From Fomitopsis serialis (taxonomy: Eukaryota; Basidiomycota; Agaricomycetes; Polyporales; Fomitopsidaceae), in contig NW_025955034.1 of the NCBI RefSeq assembly GCF_022376445.1, positions 62,001-126,000 on the forward strand: 64,000 bases of DNA. Direction: 5' to 3'. The notes under the pieces are model-generated. The model saw nothing but the letters and a program-made list of their open reading frames with translations. It was not told the origin of the DNA and did no database searches. This document shows, piece by piece, positions 35,498 to 48,136 of this stretch. A program made the position numbers and the translations under genes. The first letter of the stretch is position 1. Each line of letters begins with the position of its first letter.

Positions 35498-38048
35498 ATG
35501 GAATCGATATTACCAACCAGCCAGCCGACCCTCCTGCTCTTGACAGTCTTTACCGCCTTCTATGCTTATTGTTATGTTATACGTCGTCGAGGCAAAGACG
35601 TCCACCGGCTCCCTACCGCGGTGAGTCGAACCGAATAGCATTTTCCTTCTGAATACTCAACATGCGGTGGCGTCGGACGCATATGCATCACCAGCCGCGT
35701 GGAATTGCGCACTGGCTTTGGGGCCATGAATTGCTCGCATTCGAGGGCGAGGCAACCGAGATGTACACGAAGTGGGCGGCGCTGTGCGGGCCCGTATTCA
35801 AGATCAAGGCTGCGCTCTTTCACCCTGATGTCGTGCGTGCGCTAGATGTTTTCGATCGTGTCAGATCTGACAGGGAATCGAACGTAGGTTGTGGTCACGG
35901 ATCATGCCGCCGTCCAGCACATCTTTCAGAACACGGATGATATGGTCAGTAGTGTGCATTTCAAGTTGCTTCCCGCGAGGACCACTGGTATAGCTAGTAC
36001 TCCAGCTTCGCTGTATCAGTGGTCGTTGAAGCTTCGCGGGACACTCTTCTTTGATGTTTCTCGTGGACCAGTCACCCACTCATCTAACCATATCTAGTGA
36101 AGTCACCCGCCTTCCGACCGCCCGTTGCGAATGTGCTCGGAAAAGGAGTGGTTTGGGCCGAGGGCGATGACCACAAGAAGCAGCGGCACGTTCTGGCACC
36201 AGCATTCGCGTGAGTACTGACGACTCGCCTTTCCTTTTTGCTACCCGGCACTACGCCGCTTGTCTGCTCCTGTCTGCTCCCGCGCACGAATTGTGCGACG
36301 ACATGTTGACTGCCCCTCTTTCGCCGCACGTGCTGCAATTGCACCTACTTCGCGCAAAAGACCCGAAGCGATCAAGGGCATGGCGGATGACATCTCTGAA
36401 TGCTCCGAGAAGGTACGGGGATGCGTCTGCCGTCAGATTCGGATGGCCGAGTTGACATCCTCGCCTATAGTTAGAAAGTCGCCTCACAAACCAAATCTTA
36501 GTGCATGGTGGCGCCGCCACCGTCAATATCGTCGAGCACACCTCGACATGCACGTACGTGATCGTATTAACCAGCTTGATCACCGGATTCTCATATCCGC
36601 ATTATCGCAGGCTGGACATCATCGGGCGCGTCGCGTTCGGGCACGACTTCCATGCAGGGCGGTCGACCGAGGCTCAACAGATCCGTGCCTCCTGGGAGTC
36701 CCACGTTAACAGTGGGATCACGTTTGGCGCGTTCATCGCGATGCTCGTCATCCGCGCCTGCCCGTCCGTGTTCCTCTTGCCCCTCCCGCGATCAAGGCCG
36801 GCGGGCGCATCCGCGAGATCGTGACACAGCTCTCGATGCGTCTCGTCCAGCGCGGCGCATTCAGCGAGCGCGGGCGAGACATTCTGAGCATCCTGATGAC
36901 CGGGCGCCAGGAGGGCGTCAAGGCGGACGCGCTGACGCCCCAGCAAATTGTCGACAACGTGAGTGTCGAGTTCTTTACTATACGCTAGCCCCGCTTCTCG
37001 TGGCCTGTCAGAGGGCGCCGCCTTCGAATTCTGACGGGCTCTGCCAGGCGTGTGATGTGACGTGGCCTCTGAACGCTGTCGACAGTTTGCTGACTGCCTT
37101 CGCAGATCAACACTTTCCTGATGGTCGGTCACGAGACCACCGCGGGCTCGCTGAACTTCACGCTGCTCGAGCTCGCTAGGCGGCCTGACGTGCAGCAGCG
37201 GCTGCGGGACGAGGTGCGCGGAGCGGGGCGCGATCTTTCGTATGATGACATCCAGCACTTGGGGTTCCTGGACGCCGTAGTGAAAGAAGGGTGAGTGGTA
37301 CTTTTCGTGTCTGCGTGCATACGACTTCCTCCGGATCGGACTATTGACGGTACCTCGCACCTACTCCAGACTTCGTCTCCACCCTGCGTCGCCCCAGACA
37401 GAGCGCGTCGTCCTCAAAGACGATGTGATCCCCCTCGCGAAGCCGGTACACACTCTGGACGGCAGGACGCTCACCTCGCTGCGCGTGAAAGCCGGCCAGG
37501 TACGGACACCTTCATCCGAGCCTGTCCTTGTCGGTAGCCTAACTAGTGCGCTACAGGTGTTCCACATCCCTTTCACGACGATGCACGTCAACCCTAGTGT
37601 GTGGGGCCAGAACGCAGCCGAATTCGTGCCCGAGCGGTGGACTGTCCCCGGAGGTGTCCCAGCACCATCGGACTTGCCCCACGGATGGAGCGGCCTGGTC
37701 ACGTTCTGCGATGGCCCGCGAAATTGCATCGGCTACAGGCTCGGTACGTGTGCGCTCCTCCTGCTCCGCACACACGAGCGTGCCCGTTTGAGCTTACATA
37801 GTCGGCGAGCATGCGGCGAGTGCCATCGCCACCGTTCTCCTCGGTTCGACCAGTGCAGAACGGTCCGCTGACTGCCTTTGCCTTGTACAGCGATCTTCGA
37901 GTTCAAGGTCATCCTCGCCACCCTCATCCGCTCGCTCGAGTTCCGGGAGACCACCGCGGAAGTGCACGCCCGCATCTCCCCCACTCTACAGCCGGTCACC
38001 GACGGGCGAGGCGGGCTGCTGCCTCTCTACGTCTCTCTCGCTGTTTGA
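35498..38048 (+). CDS. Cytochrome P450 monooxygenase
   Basis: An ER-anchored heme monooxygenase. The start (35498-35500) gives MESILPTSQPTLLLLTVFTA, a membrane anchor. Exons then encode GIAHWLWGHELLAFEGEATE, GPVFKIKAALFHPDV, VVVTDHAAVQHIFQNTDD, VVWAEGDDHKKQRHVLAPAF (C-helix), LDIIGRVAFGHDFHAG, the I-helix LMVGHETTAGSL, the ExxR region (VVKEG-LRLHP across an intron), FVPERW, and the heme-binding FCDGPRNCIGYRL with the axial Cys. The end is LLPLYVSLAV, stop 38046-38048. About a dozen introns. One base is missing near 36781-36792, after VFLLPL. All catalytic landmarks are intact. The CYP family cannot be assigned by eye; a role in secondary metabolism or xenobiotic breakdown is typical for such fungal P450s. 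Confidence 0.88.
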
Positions 38049-40570
38049 GCTCGCGCATACGTGCCTCATGTGGCACCAACCTACCACGGCGATCTGCTGC
38101 AGACGGCAGCTCAGAGGCTTATGCAGGCTTGTGCTCACACATTCCTTCTATAGCCGACGGAGTAGGCAGCTCCCCGACCTGTGACCCGAAAGCGCGCGTG
38201 TCGCACCATCACTTCCTATCATAACCACAAACGGTGTCCGACCCCTCCATCTATATCACCCCTAATGGCAGTTCCGACTGCTACTTGTGTAGGTACGAAG
38301 TAACAACCGCGTTGTAGGCTAAATCGCTGTCACATACCAGTCGTTCGGTGACATCGCTCTCCTATCGAAGAAACTCAATACAATCTCCTTGGTGCTCAGC
38401 GTCGCGTGCGTACAGTGTCCGGTCTGAACTGCATGACGGGATCATATCTCGTGTGGGTAAGTCGGACCATGCATCCCCGTAGCTATGGCGTAGGTATAGA
38501 ACTACGGTGTTCAAGGTTACGAGGCAGCTAACTTAAACTCGGTCTCCTTGTAGCTCAGCAATGCCACCGCGAGCATAATTGAAGAAGGCCGGTGACCGAG
38601 TGTCTCAACCTTCGCTCAACGTTCCAAAAGCGTCTCAAGGGGAGGAACTGTTTCGTCGAGCTTCCCCCGCTCAACGCCCATATAGCCAGAGGCCGCGCGC
38701 CTGAACTGCTACTGGACTTTCAGTACAGTATAGGTCATCGTTGATTCTCTTCCCCGACGATTCGGCGGCTTCTTCACTCCCTAGAGGGGGCCCGCGGATG
38801 CATCATAAGAGCGCCATCCCGGTCAATCCTAAATGAAGAGGCCCCGAAGACGCCGTTCATCCAACGCCAATATCGGCGCGCATCCTTTCATACAAACCCA
38901 ATCCTTCATGCGCACTCAAATCCCGGAGCGGGTCTCTTCATAGAGAAGCACCACGGCGTGGACCCGCTTTGTGCACTCGTTTGTGTGAGCGTGAGGAGCC
39001 GCACCTGCACGTGCGGTCGCCGACTCGGACGGTACGCTTATCGAGAAGCGGAGCCCCGTGTGGCCTTCTGCTCTTCGGGGGTTCGCAGTATACCCTACTC
39101 TAACTGAAGAGCGTGATGTGCACCCGGCGCGTGGCTTGAGTTGCAAACGAAGCGCGCCAGCAGGCGGCTTGTGGTGCAACTCCCACTTGCAGAAGGCGAA
39201 GCCACGAAGGACGCCTGATCAAGCGGTGTGCCTTGCGCGTCATCCTGCGTTACCAAAGGCTGATGAGTCTGAGAGGGTGGGCGGCTGCAGATGCGGCGAT
39301 GGGCCGGTTGTTGCTGCGGCCTGCGGGTCGTTTGGATGTATGTCGTTGCGGCTGTAGTCAGTGCAGATCAATCAGGAAGTAACGATCCTTTGAACGCCTG
39401 GGCGTTTCCGTGCCGTTGCGGGGACGCCAGTAAGGTTCCTGTCATATGGGAGCGGGGCACTGGATGGATATTTGGTGCCTTTCATCTGATAGCACAGGTT
39501 CACCATCGACGATGAAGCTCGGGATCCACTGGGCCAAATGGAGATGCAGGGAAGGCGCCGTGCGCGCTGTCGAGCGTCGGGAGGTATATCCCTCTCGCAT
39601 CTGTCCGTATTCAGGGATCTATGTAGCAACGGGTAACACGGTGAGCTGAGTGAATGATAGGCACTGAAGTCAGTACTCGGTACTCACTGGCGGGCGAAAG
39701 GCGGCCATAGGTGCCGTACTGGACGCTGCAGCCTGAACGGCAATCAACGATGGTTATTGCAGTCCCGTGCACGAGTTTTATGAGACCCTTGCGTACCGCC
39801 AGTAGCCTTCACTCAAGCTCCAGCTTCGTCAAAACTTCCGCGATCCTCCTCCTGCGGCGCTCTGAAAATTGTCCCCGACGAGCCTAGAAGCGTGGCGAGT
39901 AGGTATACCTTGCGAATCCAGTGAGCTGCATCCGGTCACGGCGCATCCGACCTCGAAGGGCATCATATCGTTCGTAATATCGTATGCCATTCCCGCCCAA
40001 CACCATCGGCTCACTGGCATGCACATGGCTGATCACCCGCCTTCGATACTGTACTTCTGGCACGCAGATCCTCTGTCCCGACAAGACCGGAGACGCCGCA
40101 TCTACGGGCGCGGGATGCGCCGGCGCCGCGCACCTCCGAGTCGCCTGGGCCTGGCAATGGCATGCACGTTCTCGACGCGCGTACGAAGTTCTGACCGGGG
40201 ACCATCCCCGCCTCTCGGAAGCACCTCAGTGATCTGAAGGATCTCGTCGACTGCACGAGGGGGCCCAAATCAGCTGTTCCCGCCCTCCAGGCCCGCTGTC
40301 GGCGATTTGCGAGCCCCGCCAGCGCCGGCAGTCGAGTTGGATGAAGTGCAAAATTGCGATCAATCGCGCGGTGAGAGCGGCGGGCCCGGGCGAGGCCGCC
40401 GCGCGTAAGCACCAGCCGGAACGACGAACTCAGGAAGGAGCGTTAGCGTTTTGACTCGCAGCGGAGATACGGCTGATGGGGAAGATTCGATGGGCCGTGC
40501 GCGTGCGCCCGCAGCCATATGTGTGCTGCGGCTTGGTCTCCGAGGGACGAACGTCAGCGCGTCAACGGAT

Positions 40571-40606
40571 AGCGTCGCGTATTCGAGGGAGGTCGGCGGC
40601 GGACGA
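40571..40606 (-). repeat. 36-base dispersed block, copy 2 (inverted)
   Basis: The reverse complement of 33833-33868 with two mismatches. On the minus strand it encodes the same string TSLEYATL in one frame as copy 1, so it may derive from the same coding element. Confidence 0.7.
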
Positions 40607-42260
40607 GTCGGTGCCACCATCTGCCAGTGTCGCTGTCAGTGTCAAGGCGAGGCGGACGATCCGAGTCGTCGTGCAGCCCGGATGGGGCAGTTTGGGTCGC
40701 AATCGGTGGTGCCGGCTTACGGGAAATGCCTGGTATGGGCACACACGCGCCCACAGCTTGCGGAAGTCGCGCTCCCCTCCGCGGGGCCGCCTTGACAGCG
40801 CATGAGCTCGCAGGGCTCATCAAAAGATTTCGTACTGCAGGGTCGTCGGTCGACCGCTTGCCGGTTTCTCGAAGGCTGGGAGGTGCGCGTCGTGGCCTGG
40901 GCCGCCGGTGCTCAGCGACTCGGATTGCGAGGTGCGCCACGGCGGCATCGTGCAACCGTCCATTATAATACAGGTTAGCATGCTGGTCTTCCTGCGTCGG
41001 GGTGGCGAGGCCAGACGAGGCAGTCTGGAGGCGGTGGTCCGGCCAGAGTTCAAGTTCACGTCGCGGTTTCCCACAGCAAAGTCAACTGACGACACGAGCA
41101 ACGAGAAGCGGCATGAGGCTGATGTCGCACGCACTGCCGCATTCGGTCTTCCGCTTGAACTCGAACCTTGGCGGGCGCGCGGTGGGGGTGCGTTTACATA
41201 CGCACGAGACTGGGCTCTCCCACTCGCGAGCCGCCGGGGCCGCGGTGGCCCGGAAATCAGGGACTGACGGTAACCGGCCTGATTCTGGTATGCCTGGCCC
41301 ATCTGCCATCTCGGCGCGCATGCGATCTTCGTGCAGGACTGGCCATCAGACATGAATTTGGATATGGTGAGACGTGGAGACGCAGGAAGGTTGCGCGGGT
41401 CTGCGATGCGGCGCCGGTCGTGGGGGTTGAACGCTGAATGTTGACTTCGCGCGCGAGAGGAGGAGGAGGATGGGTGTGGCCTGGTTAGTGTGCGACTGTG
41501 GCGAGCGCGAAAGGACCCGGTGGATGGTAGCCTCGTTGCTACCTGACTGAAGAGTTCACCCGACGTGTGCGCACGCAGAGAACGTGGGCGACAGCTGGAG
41601 CCCGCGCACCAGGCCACAGCTACGACAACGGACGTCTCTGCGTACGCTGACGCTTGTGTTGCCGGTCGCCAGCCCACTCTGAGCCCCGAATATCTATATC
41701 TAGCGCAGCACCATACACCCGAGTTTGCAAAGACGGAAAGTAACAGGCTCCGAGAAGACTTGGGGAAGCTCACGGGTACTTTTCTAGGACTCCAACGAGC
41801 TGGAGAGTTCTTACGTGACGCACTGATTCGACCGAGGGGCTCGTGCATGGCCATTTCGGACACGAAGGGAGCTGTCTGCCGTGGAAGGTTCCTGTTGCGG
41901 CACCCCAAAAAGAAGGATTCTTTACGGCTTTGTGGGCGGCTGCTTAGCTAAACCTGTGGGAGCTTCCTCTCGAGCGCGGTCGTACGAGCCGTGTAGGGTA
42001 CCTGGCAGTCTGCGGTCAGCCAAGACACCATAGGCTGTCAGGAAAGCGAATACGAGTGCAAGCATAGGTGGACGAAGACATGCAGGCGGGAGGAAAGGAG
42101 AAGGGGAGAGGGAAGGGTGACAGGAGCATGAGGGCAGGTGGATCTTCGCAGGGTCGAGACAGAATGAGACAGAAGGACGCCCGGAGATGTTCGCAGCGAA
42201 GGCCGCCTCGGTCCCCACGCACGCCTCACTCTTCTCCGCATAACATGCCCAGGTGCCTAC

Positions 42261-42266
42261 TATATA
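42261..42266 (+). promoter_or_regulatory. TATA box of serpentine paralogue 2
   Basis: TATATA 101 bases before the start codon at 42367, followed by a C/T-rich stretch as is common at fungal transcription starts. Confidence 0.5.
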
Positions 42267-42366
42267 GCCCGCGTCTCCCCCCGCCGCTCGAGTCATCCCG
42301 CCCTCTTTCGGCGCGCCTGCCCCTCGATCGTCCCAGCCGCCCCGACCCCCGTAGCACGATCCCAGC

Positions 42367-45091
42367 ATGGTCGATTGGCAATCCGAAGCCGAGATCGAGG
42401 CAGATTCAGGTTGGACCCCTCTTGGCCACTGTGGTTTTGTTGGACTTGGTGGGAGGACAGAGGCTCGCGGAACCAAAATGCGCGATCCCCTGCCCTGTCC
42501 CCAGATCAAATTCAAAATCGAAATCGCGTAGACCCCGTGCTGACGCCTGTGCGTACCAGTCGCCTTCGGCAACTTCATGCATGCGCTCCTTGGCCTGTAT
42601 TGGTACGTGGTGTGACTATATGCTACCGTGGTTGTAGCTAACCGAGGAACCTTGTGCTAGTTGGGAGTTCTTCACCTCCCTCCCATTCGATTGGGATTAC
42701 ATCTCGGGCAAGCGCAAGTTCAGATGGCCCATGGTTAGTGTTCAATTCTGTACTGCTGTTTCTGTACATTCCGACACGAAGCGACGCGGCGCGCGACCTG
42801 TGATAGCCTTGAGGTAGCACAGTGGTGCATGGACGCGACGTATACCCCAGGCCGCCGTCGTCGGGGAGGTGCAAACATCGGCACTTTCGACGCGACTTAT
42901 GGCACATACAGGCCTGAGGCCGTGTCGCATCGCGCTCTGCACGCATGACGCGGCGCTTTGCTTTGTACTATCATCAACACGTCGCGGCAAGCACCACATA
43001 CAAAAATATGTGATGCGGTTGCTGGGGTGTATGACTGGCCCGCGGGTCATTATCTGGGATTCGTCTACTACCAGCGAAGCCGGCGCGCACCTGTTGTTTA
43101 GGCTGTGACCTTCTCAAGCTGGCCCTTGTCCAGACGCGTTTGACTTTCGACGTGTCTTCCGGGCTTTCTCGAGGCTTGATGAGGCCTCGATATATTGCAA
43201 GGGGCGCCGCGCGCTGTTTGTTGGGTTCTCTGATTCATGCCATAGCTCCGTGCTGTCTGGGTATCATGTCAGGCTCTACTGCAGACATCGTTCCGATGCC
43301 TTCATGTAGCCCGGATCCGCCGTTCGTCACATCATGATGACGGACTCCGGTCCGTATGATCGGACGGGCGGGATGAAGAGCTTCTTGCCCTTGTGCTCCT
43401 CGTCGCAGAGAGAACCAACGCTTGTCTGCCACGCCTGCTGCATCCACAATCTAAGAACTAGCGTGCTGATGCTTTACAGATATTCTATTTCGCCGGCAGA
43501 TATTTCCTGCTGTTCGCGCTCATTGGCATGTAAGTCCGTCCGCGATGTCCCCCAAGTCCAGCCACTCATAGATGTTCCATTGCAGCGCGATCGCGCTTGA
43601 CGTTACCAAGTATGCAAGTCATCTCGCTCGTAATCACCTCTAACACCGCTTGCAGGGAGGTCAATTGCCAGGCGTTGTACACCTACAACCAGGTGCGCAT
43701 ATAGTGACGTGTGGGCGGCGTGGTGTGGGCTGACTGCCCGTCGGATGTTCAGGTATTTGGTAACTCAGCGATTGGTCTCGCGAGCATCAACCTTTCCATT
43801 CGGACGTACGTGTTTCTTCGTTATGGTTCCGTTCATCATCTGCGTGGTGGTTGTTACACGTGGCTCCAGCTGGTATGCCGTGCCAAAGGCGCATTTCTGC
43901 GTTCGCTGAGAGCCTCGTGTCGCAAAGGCACGCGTGCGTCTATCCCCGTCGGATGTGACGACGACAAGAGGCAACGATAAGCCTGTGCTATGACAATCAT
44001 GCATAAGGCTGTTACCGCATATACTCACACATACCCTTGTAGGATGGCTGTGTGGTCGCAGGCGTTGTACATAGTCATACCCCTCACCGCGGTCATCCTC
44101 GGACACTGGTCGCTCCTTTTGCATGGTGAGTCGTCAGCCCCTCCTCTCGATCTCACCCTCAACCGCGTCGGCAGGTATCTATATCAAGGCCGCATGGATC
44201 CCCGGCCAAGGGTGCGCGATCACGAACACGAACAACAAGCTCCTCGCCGCCACGTTCATCTACTCCATGGCCTTCGACTTTGCCGTGCTCATGCTGACCG
44301 GGTGGAAGCTCGCGTTCCCGGGCAACAGCCGCCGGAAGCAGAGCAAGATCATGCAGCTGATCTTTGGTGACGGCTTGATCTACTTCTTTGTTGCGTGAGT
44401 GGTCCCTGGGTGCACACGCGCTGCGGCTGCTGACCACGGCCGTGCGTAGCTTCCTGGCGAATCTGCTGGCGACGGTAGGTGCAGTTGTTGACCCGGCCTG
44501 ATATAGCACTGAAGGCCGCTCGTAAGATATTCATGTTGTTGAACCTGAACCCCGTCATGTCGATCATCGCCAACGTCCCCGCGGCAATTGCGTCCACCGT
44601 GCGTAAATCTCACTGCATCGCCCATGCAACCTACTCACCGCGTCGATTGCGAAGATCGTGGCATGTCGTGTCGTGCGCCGGCTCGCGACGTACACGTCCT
44701 CTGGTGTCGAAGTTTACGGGTGCGTCGCTCTCGTCGTTCTGTCGCTGTCCTGCTCATGCGGATGCGGAACAGCTCCGGCGGAAATTCGACGATCGCGTTT
44801 AGCAGCGGGAATCGCAGCCGCACGGTCAACGCGACGGTGTCTCTGCCAGCCAAGAAGGACGTGGAGAGCGGTGTGCACGTGCAGGTGAGTCTGCCTTCCT
44901 GCGACTGGCTCCGTGGCTAACGCGCGGGGCAGATGGAGACGTTCGCGAACATCTCGGACGACGTGCAGTCGGACCCGAGCTTCCTGCAGTACGACGCGAC
45001 GGGGAGGGTCGTGAAGAGCGACGTGGAGAGCTACATCGCGGACAGCCCGACGATCGCGGGGGACGACGAGTACAAGCGGCCGGAGTACTGA
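42367..45091 (+). CDS. Basidiomycete serpentine membrane protein, paralogue 2
   Basis: Same family as 32140-34236, on the opposite strand. The start (42367) gives MVDWQSEAEIEADS. Exons follow with FGNFMHALLGLYCWEFFTSL, FDWDYISGKRKFRWPM, a 746-base intron, IFYFAGRYFLLFALIGIAIA, EVNCQALYTYNQVFGNSAIG, LASINLSIRT, MAVWSQALYIVIPLTAVILG, IPGQGCAITNTNNKLLAATF, FGDGLIYFFVAFLANLLAT and NPVMSIIANVPAAIAST. The hydrophilic tail has an Asn/Ser-rich part, then VHVQMETFANISDDVQ, and ends GDDEYKRPEY, stop 45089-45091. The tail is longer than in paralogue 1. The intron before MAVWSQ is also long (about 235 bases). Seven or so helices; a receptor or transporter role is unproven. Confidence 0.82.
42734..43479 (+). 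other. Enlarged intron of serpentine paralogue 2
   Basis: This 746-base intron (GTTAGT...TTTACAG) lies between RWPM and IFYF. The matching intron in paralogue 1 is about 50 bases. I see no gene or known element inside it, only short chance frames. Confidence 0.5.
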
Positions 45092-46696
45092 ACATACTCC
45101 CGGGCCCACCCTCTGCTTCATTTCCCGCGCTGGCCGCATCTACGCACCGTGTGCGCGCATCCTCGCTCCCACTGCTTTCGTCATCCCCTCCCACATCGCA
45201 TCCGCGCTCCTCGCACCCGCATCGCATCGTCGTTCTTGTTTTCGCATCGTCACCGTGCTCCCACTCTCACTCCCACCGTCGCCCGCCCATCATCCGCATC
45301 CACATCCGCACCCCCATCGCATTCACCCGTCGTGTGACTCTCGCTCGCTTTCGTCATGGTTGCGGGCCGCCCTCCCGCTGTACTACTAGCCTCACTCATC
45401 TTGCCGCTCCGGGGTCCGTCGTTGCGAAAAACGGTGCCTCCTCGTCCCCGCCGTGCTCTGCAGCCCGGCTAGGGCGAGGTGCGCCGCCAGTGCTCTCGTT
45501 GTCTCTCGGTCGCTCCACTTCGAACATTGTACTATAGCTTCACGCGACACATACATACATGCATACGCTGTACATAAGTTAGGCGGGGCTGGTGCCTTCC
45601 CCAACCCTCGCCTGCTCTGCTTCTTGGGTGCGGAGACGGACCGTTGGTAGGGAGAGTCCTGCGTAGATACCGGCTCCCGTACGGGGTGCTTTGTGGTTCG
45701 GTGCTCGGAGTAGGAGAAAAGAAGAAAAGAAGTCGGGAAATGTAGTATATAGACATACCCGCAGCAATCGATTGGTCGTTGCTGCTCCTTCTCTGGTCGC
45801 TTGGTGTGTGGGCTGGTGGTGGGTGGGTATATACTGTATACGGGTGGGCCGGGATGGTGGATTGTTAGGTGCTCGATTGTGGTACATACGACCCATGATG
45901 TGCGCGCGAACGTATGATTGTCCCCATGAGTGAATGTGTGGCATCTGACACGGACGGTATGTAGCACCGCTTACTTGAAGTACAGTGGCGTGCTATGGCC
46001 CGGGAGTGGCGATCGTTTGGCACTACATCAGGCAGTATGCGGAATGTCGTTCACTCGGAAGAGCCCTAGTACAGCTGACTGCATAGGCCAGTATCACAAA
46101 GCCGATAGCGCGTTGGAGAAGGAACGTGTCCTGCGAATCTATGTTGACATTCTAGCATTGCGATGATTCGTTGTGCGATAGATGGTACTCGACGGCTGAC
46201 AGATATTGCCCAACGAACGAGCGCCCCCCAGTATATGAACTTGCAAAGTTCCTAGCACAATGCCAGTATGTGAGGGTCAGCTAGCAAGGCCCTCGATCCG
46301 GACTTACATGAGTGCGTGTGCTGCAGCCTGCACGGCTCGACGCCATTGGCACCGGGGTTGCCGCCAAGCGGTACGGCGAGACCTTGGTAGTTGTTGCCTG
46401 CACATTAAGGGGGTGACAGTTGTGAATCTCGTGAGCCTGTGAGACGAGATCTGTACCACTCACCATGATGTTGCACAAAGGTTAGTACCAGAGATGGGGT
46501 ACAGTTCGTTGCTTGATATCCGTCGCCAGCCTCCGCCATACAGGAACTTCATCAAGACGTGCGACATATCGATATTACAAGCCCCGACGATACTACACGG
46601 ACCGACAGAATAGCCTGACAGCACTGCAGCGTAAGTCGCCCAAAGCGAAAGGAGACATCTATGAGTGGCGCAGTGACGATGCACAAGCCGCCATCC
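45092..46696. other. Intergenic region between convergent genes
   Basis: Starts with a C/T-rich 3' UTR-like stretch (45100-45330). No gene recognised. Confidence 0.45.
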
Positions 46697-48136
46697 CTAA
46701 TTCTTCTTCAATATAACCGGTGGTATAAGCAATTCAATGGGCGGAATACTCTGAAGGATACCCGCAAGTCTGTCACGAGCCTCGATTACTGTCGGCCTCA
46801 TGCTACTGTCCGTCCTGACAATGTGGGCAAGGGTTTCATCGAATTCTGGTATCGTGGACTGTATCGTGTTCGTTATCCGACGAGCAATGGCCAGATGCTC
46901 TACTCATGACTCACCCGGAAGTCCGAGAAGCTCTCAGCGAGCTGCCATACGTCCACTTTGAACGGATCGTACGGTTGTCCGGAGACAACCTCTGGCGGCA
47001 CCGGACGTTTGTAGTCCCGTCCGGGTAACCCTGTGAGCAAGCACTGCTCAGGTGGGACGTCCGTCGAGAATTCGACAGCCATCTCGAAGTCGGTGAGGAA
47101 TACGCGTGGTCTACAGATAGGCACTCGCTTGGTCGTCAAGGATTCTGGGAACCATTGAACACGGTAGTTGTTCCGGTGTGCATCCTGCGCCCGTTAATCA
47201 CTATGTTACCGAGGGGATTCAAAGGAAATACTCACTCTGTGTGCGATGTTGTTATCGTGTATGAAACAGAGTGCCTAGAGTAGAGTATCAACGACGTTGA
47301 GCATGCGAGCGTGCGACAGAGTGGTCCGCGATTCACCTGAAATGTCTGCAAGACGATGTCAACGAGATCGCCGACAGAGTTCTTCGCCCAGAATCCATAG
47401 CACTCGAACAGACTGTGACCGATCCACGGCGTGACTACAAAGGTGAGGTCTTGAAAGTAAACTTCTTGCCACAGCGGCGCGATGTGGTTCTCCGTCAGTA
47501 GCCCTGTTGATCCTCGGGCCAGTTTACGCAGGATTTCGAGGTGTTGCGCGCCCTCGTTGCCTATGCGGACGATGCGTACCACAACATTATGGCCCTCTAG
47601 AGTCGTACCACAGCACGTGAGAGGATTCTAGTCCACGTCGCCAGAGTGTGAGTACCGCTTTTGTTGCTCGTCTTACTAAACAAGAATGAAACTCACAAAG
47701 CCACTGAATTTCCTCAAGTATGTCTCCCATTCTTCGCCACGCGTCGAAGTCAGGTATGCCAAGCCACCAGAGAGCATCGTCCGCCGAAGATCGTCCCTGA
47801 AGTATAGCCCGTCATACCGCCACAAATCTACACCAGCGGCGTAGAACGTCGCCCGAAGGGTTTCCCATATACGCGACTCCTCCTCCAATGTATACGGCTT
47901 GGGTGAGCGCCATGAGTCTAGGTCACGCGGCAGCTGAGGAGCCGTCTCAGTTTTCTATGACTCACAGGCAGGTCAAATGTTGACTAGTGACTTACAGTGT
48001 TCCTGATATTCACTGTCTTTGTAGCAGGTGATTTCTGAAGCTTCCTCGACAGTAGAAACTGCGCAATCATGCCAACTGCGGCGCCGACCCCGAGGAGTGC
48101 TGTGACCTGAATTGGCGACGACAACTTCAAAGTCAT
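46697..48136 (-). CDS. Membrane-anchored protein-kinase-like protein (DFE variant)
   Basis: A kinase-fold protein of a type scattered in basidiomycete genomes. The chosen start (48136) gives MTLKLSSPIQVTALLGVGAA, which leads into a single hydrophobic segment; an upstream in-frame ATG at 48181 is possible. Exons encode LPPYTLEEESRIWETLRATF, a degenerate N-lobe with VVRIVRIGNEGAQHLEILRK, VVTPWIGHSLFECYGFWAK and LCFIHDNNIAHRDAHRNNY (catalytic HRD with Asn). VFLTDFEMAVEFS has DFE where DFG is expected, then PYDPFKVDVWQLAESF. The last exon has SMRPTVIEARDRL (subdomain XI type) and ends PPVILKKN, stop 46697-46699. No Gly-rich loop was seen. It may be a pseudokinase or an atypical active kinase. Confidence 0.7.

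Larger units (their letters stand above)
38049..42366. other. Long gene-free region with repeat remnants
   Basis: More than 4 kb without a supportable gene. It holds copy 2 of the 36-base block (40571-40606). Long open frames such as 40820-41908 on the minus strand are Ser/Arg-rich and show no domain. The segment 38780-39350 has an unusual run of open frame on both strands (RGFAVYPTLTEERDVHPARG on +) that I cannot name. Probably decayed mobile elements. The last 120 bases are the promoter of the next gene. Confidence 0.4.

Noticed and set aside
40820..41908. Minus-strand open frame of 362 codons
   Set aside because: Strongly Ser/Arg/Pro-rich with no domain, no family likeness, and overlapping open frames on the other strand. 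It looks like a chance frame in GC-rich DNA.
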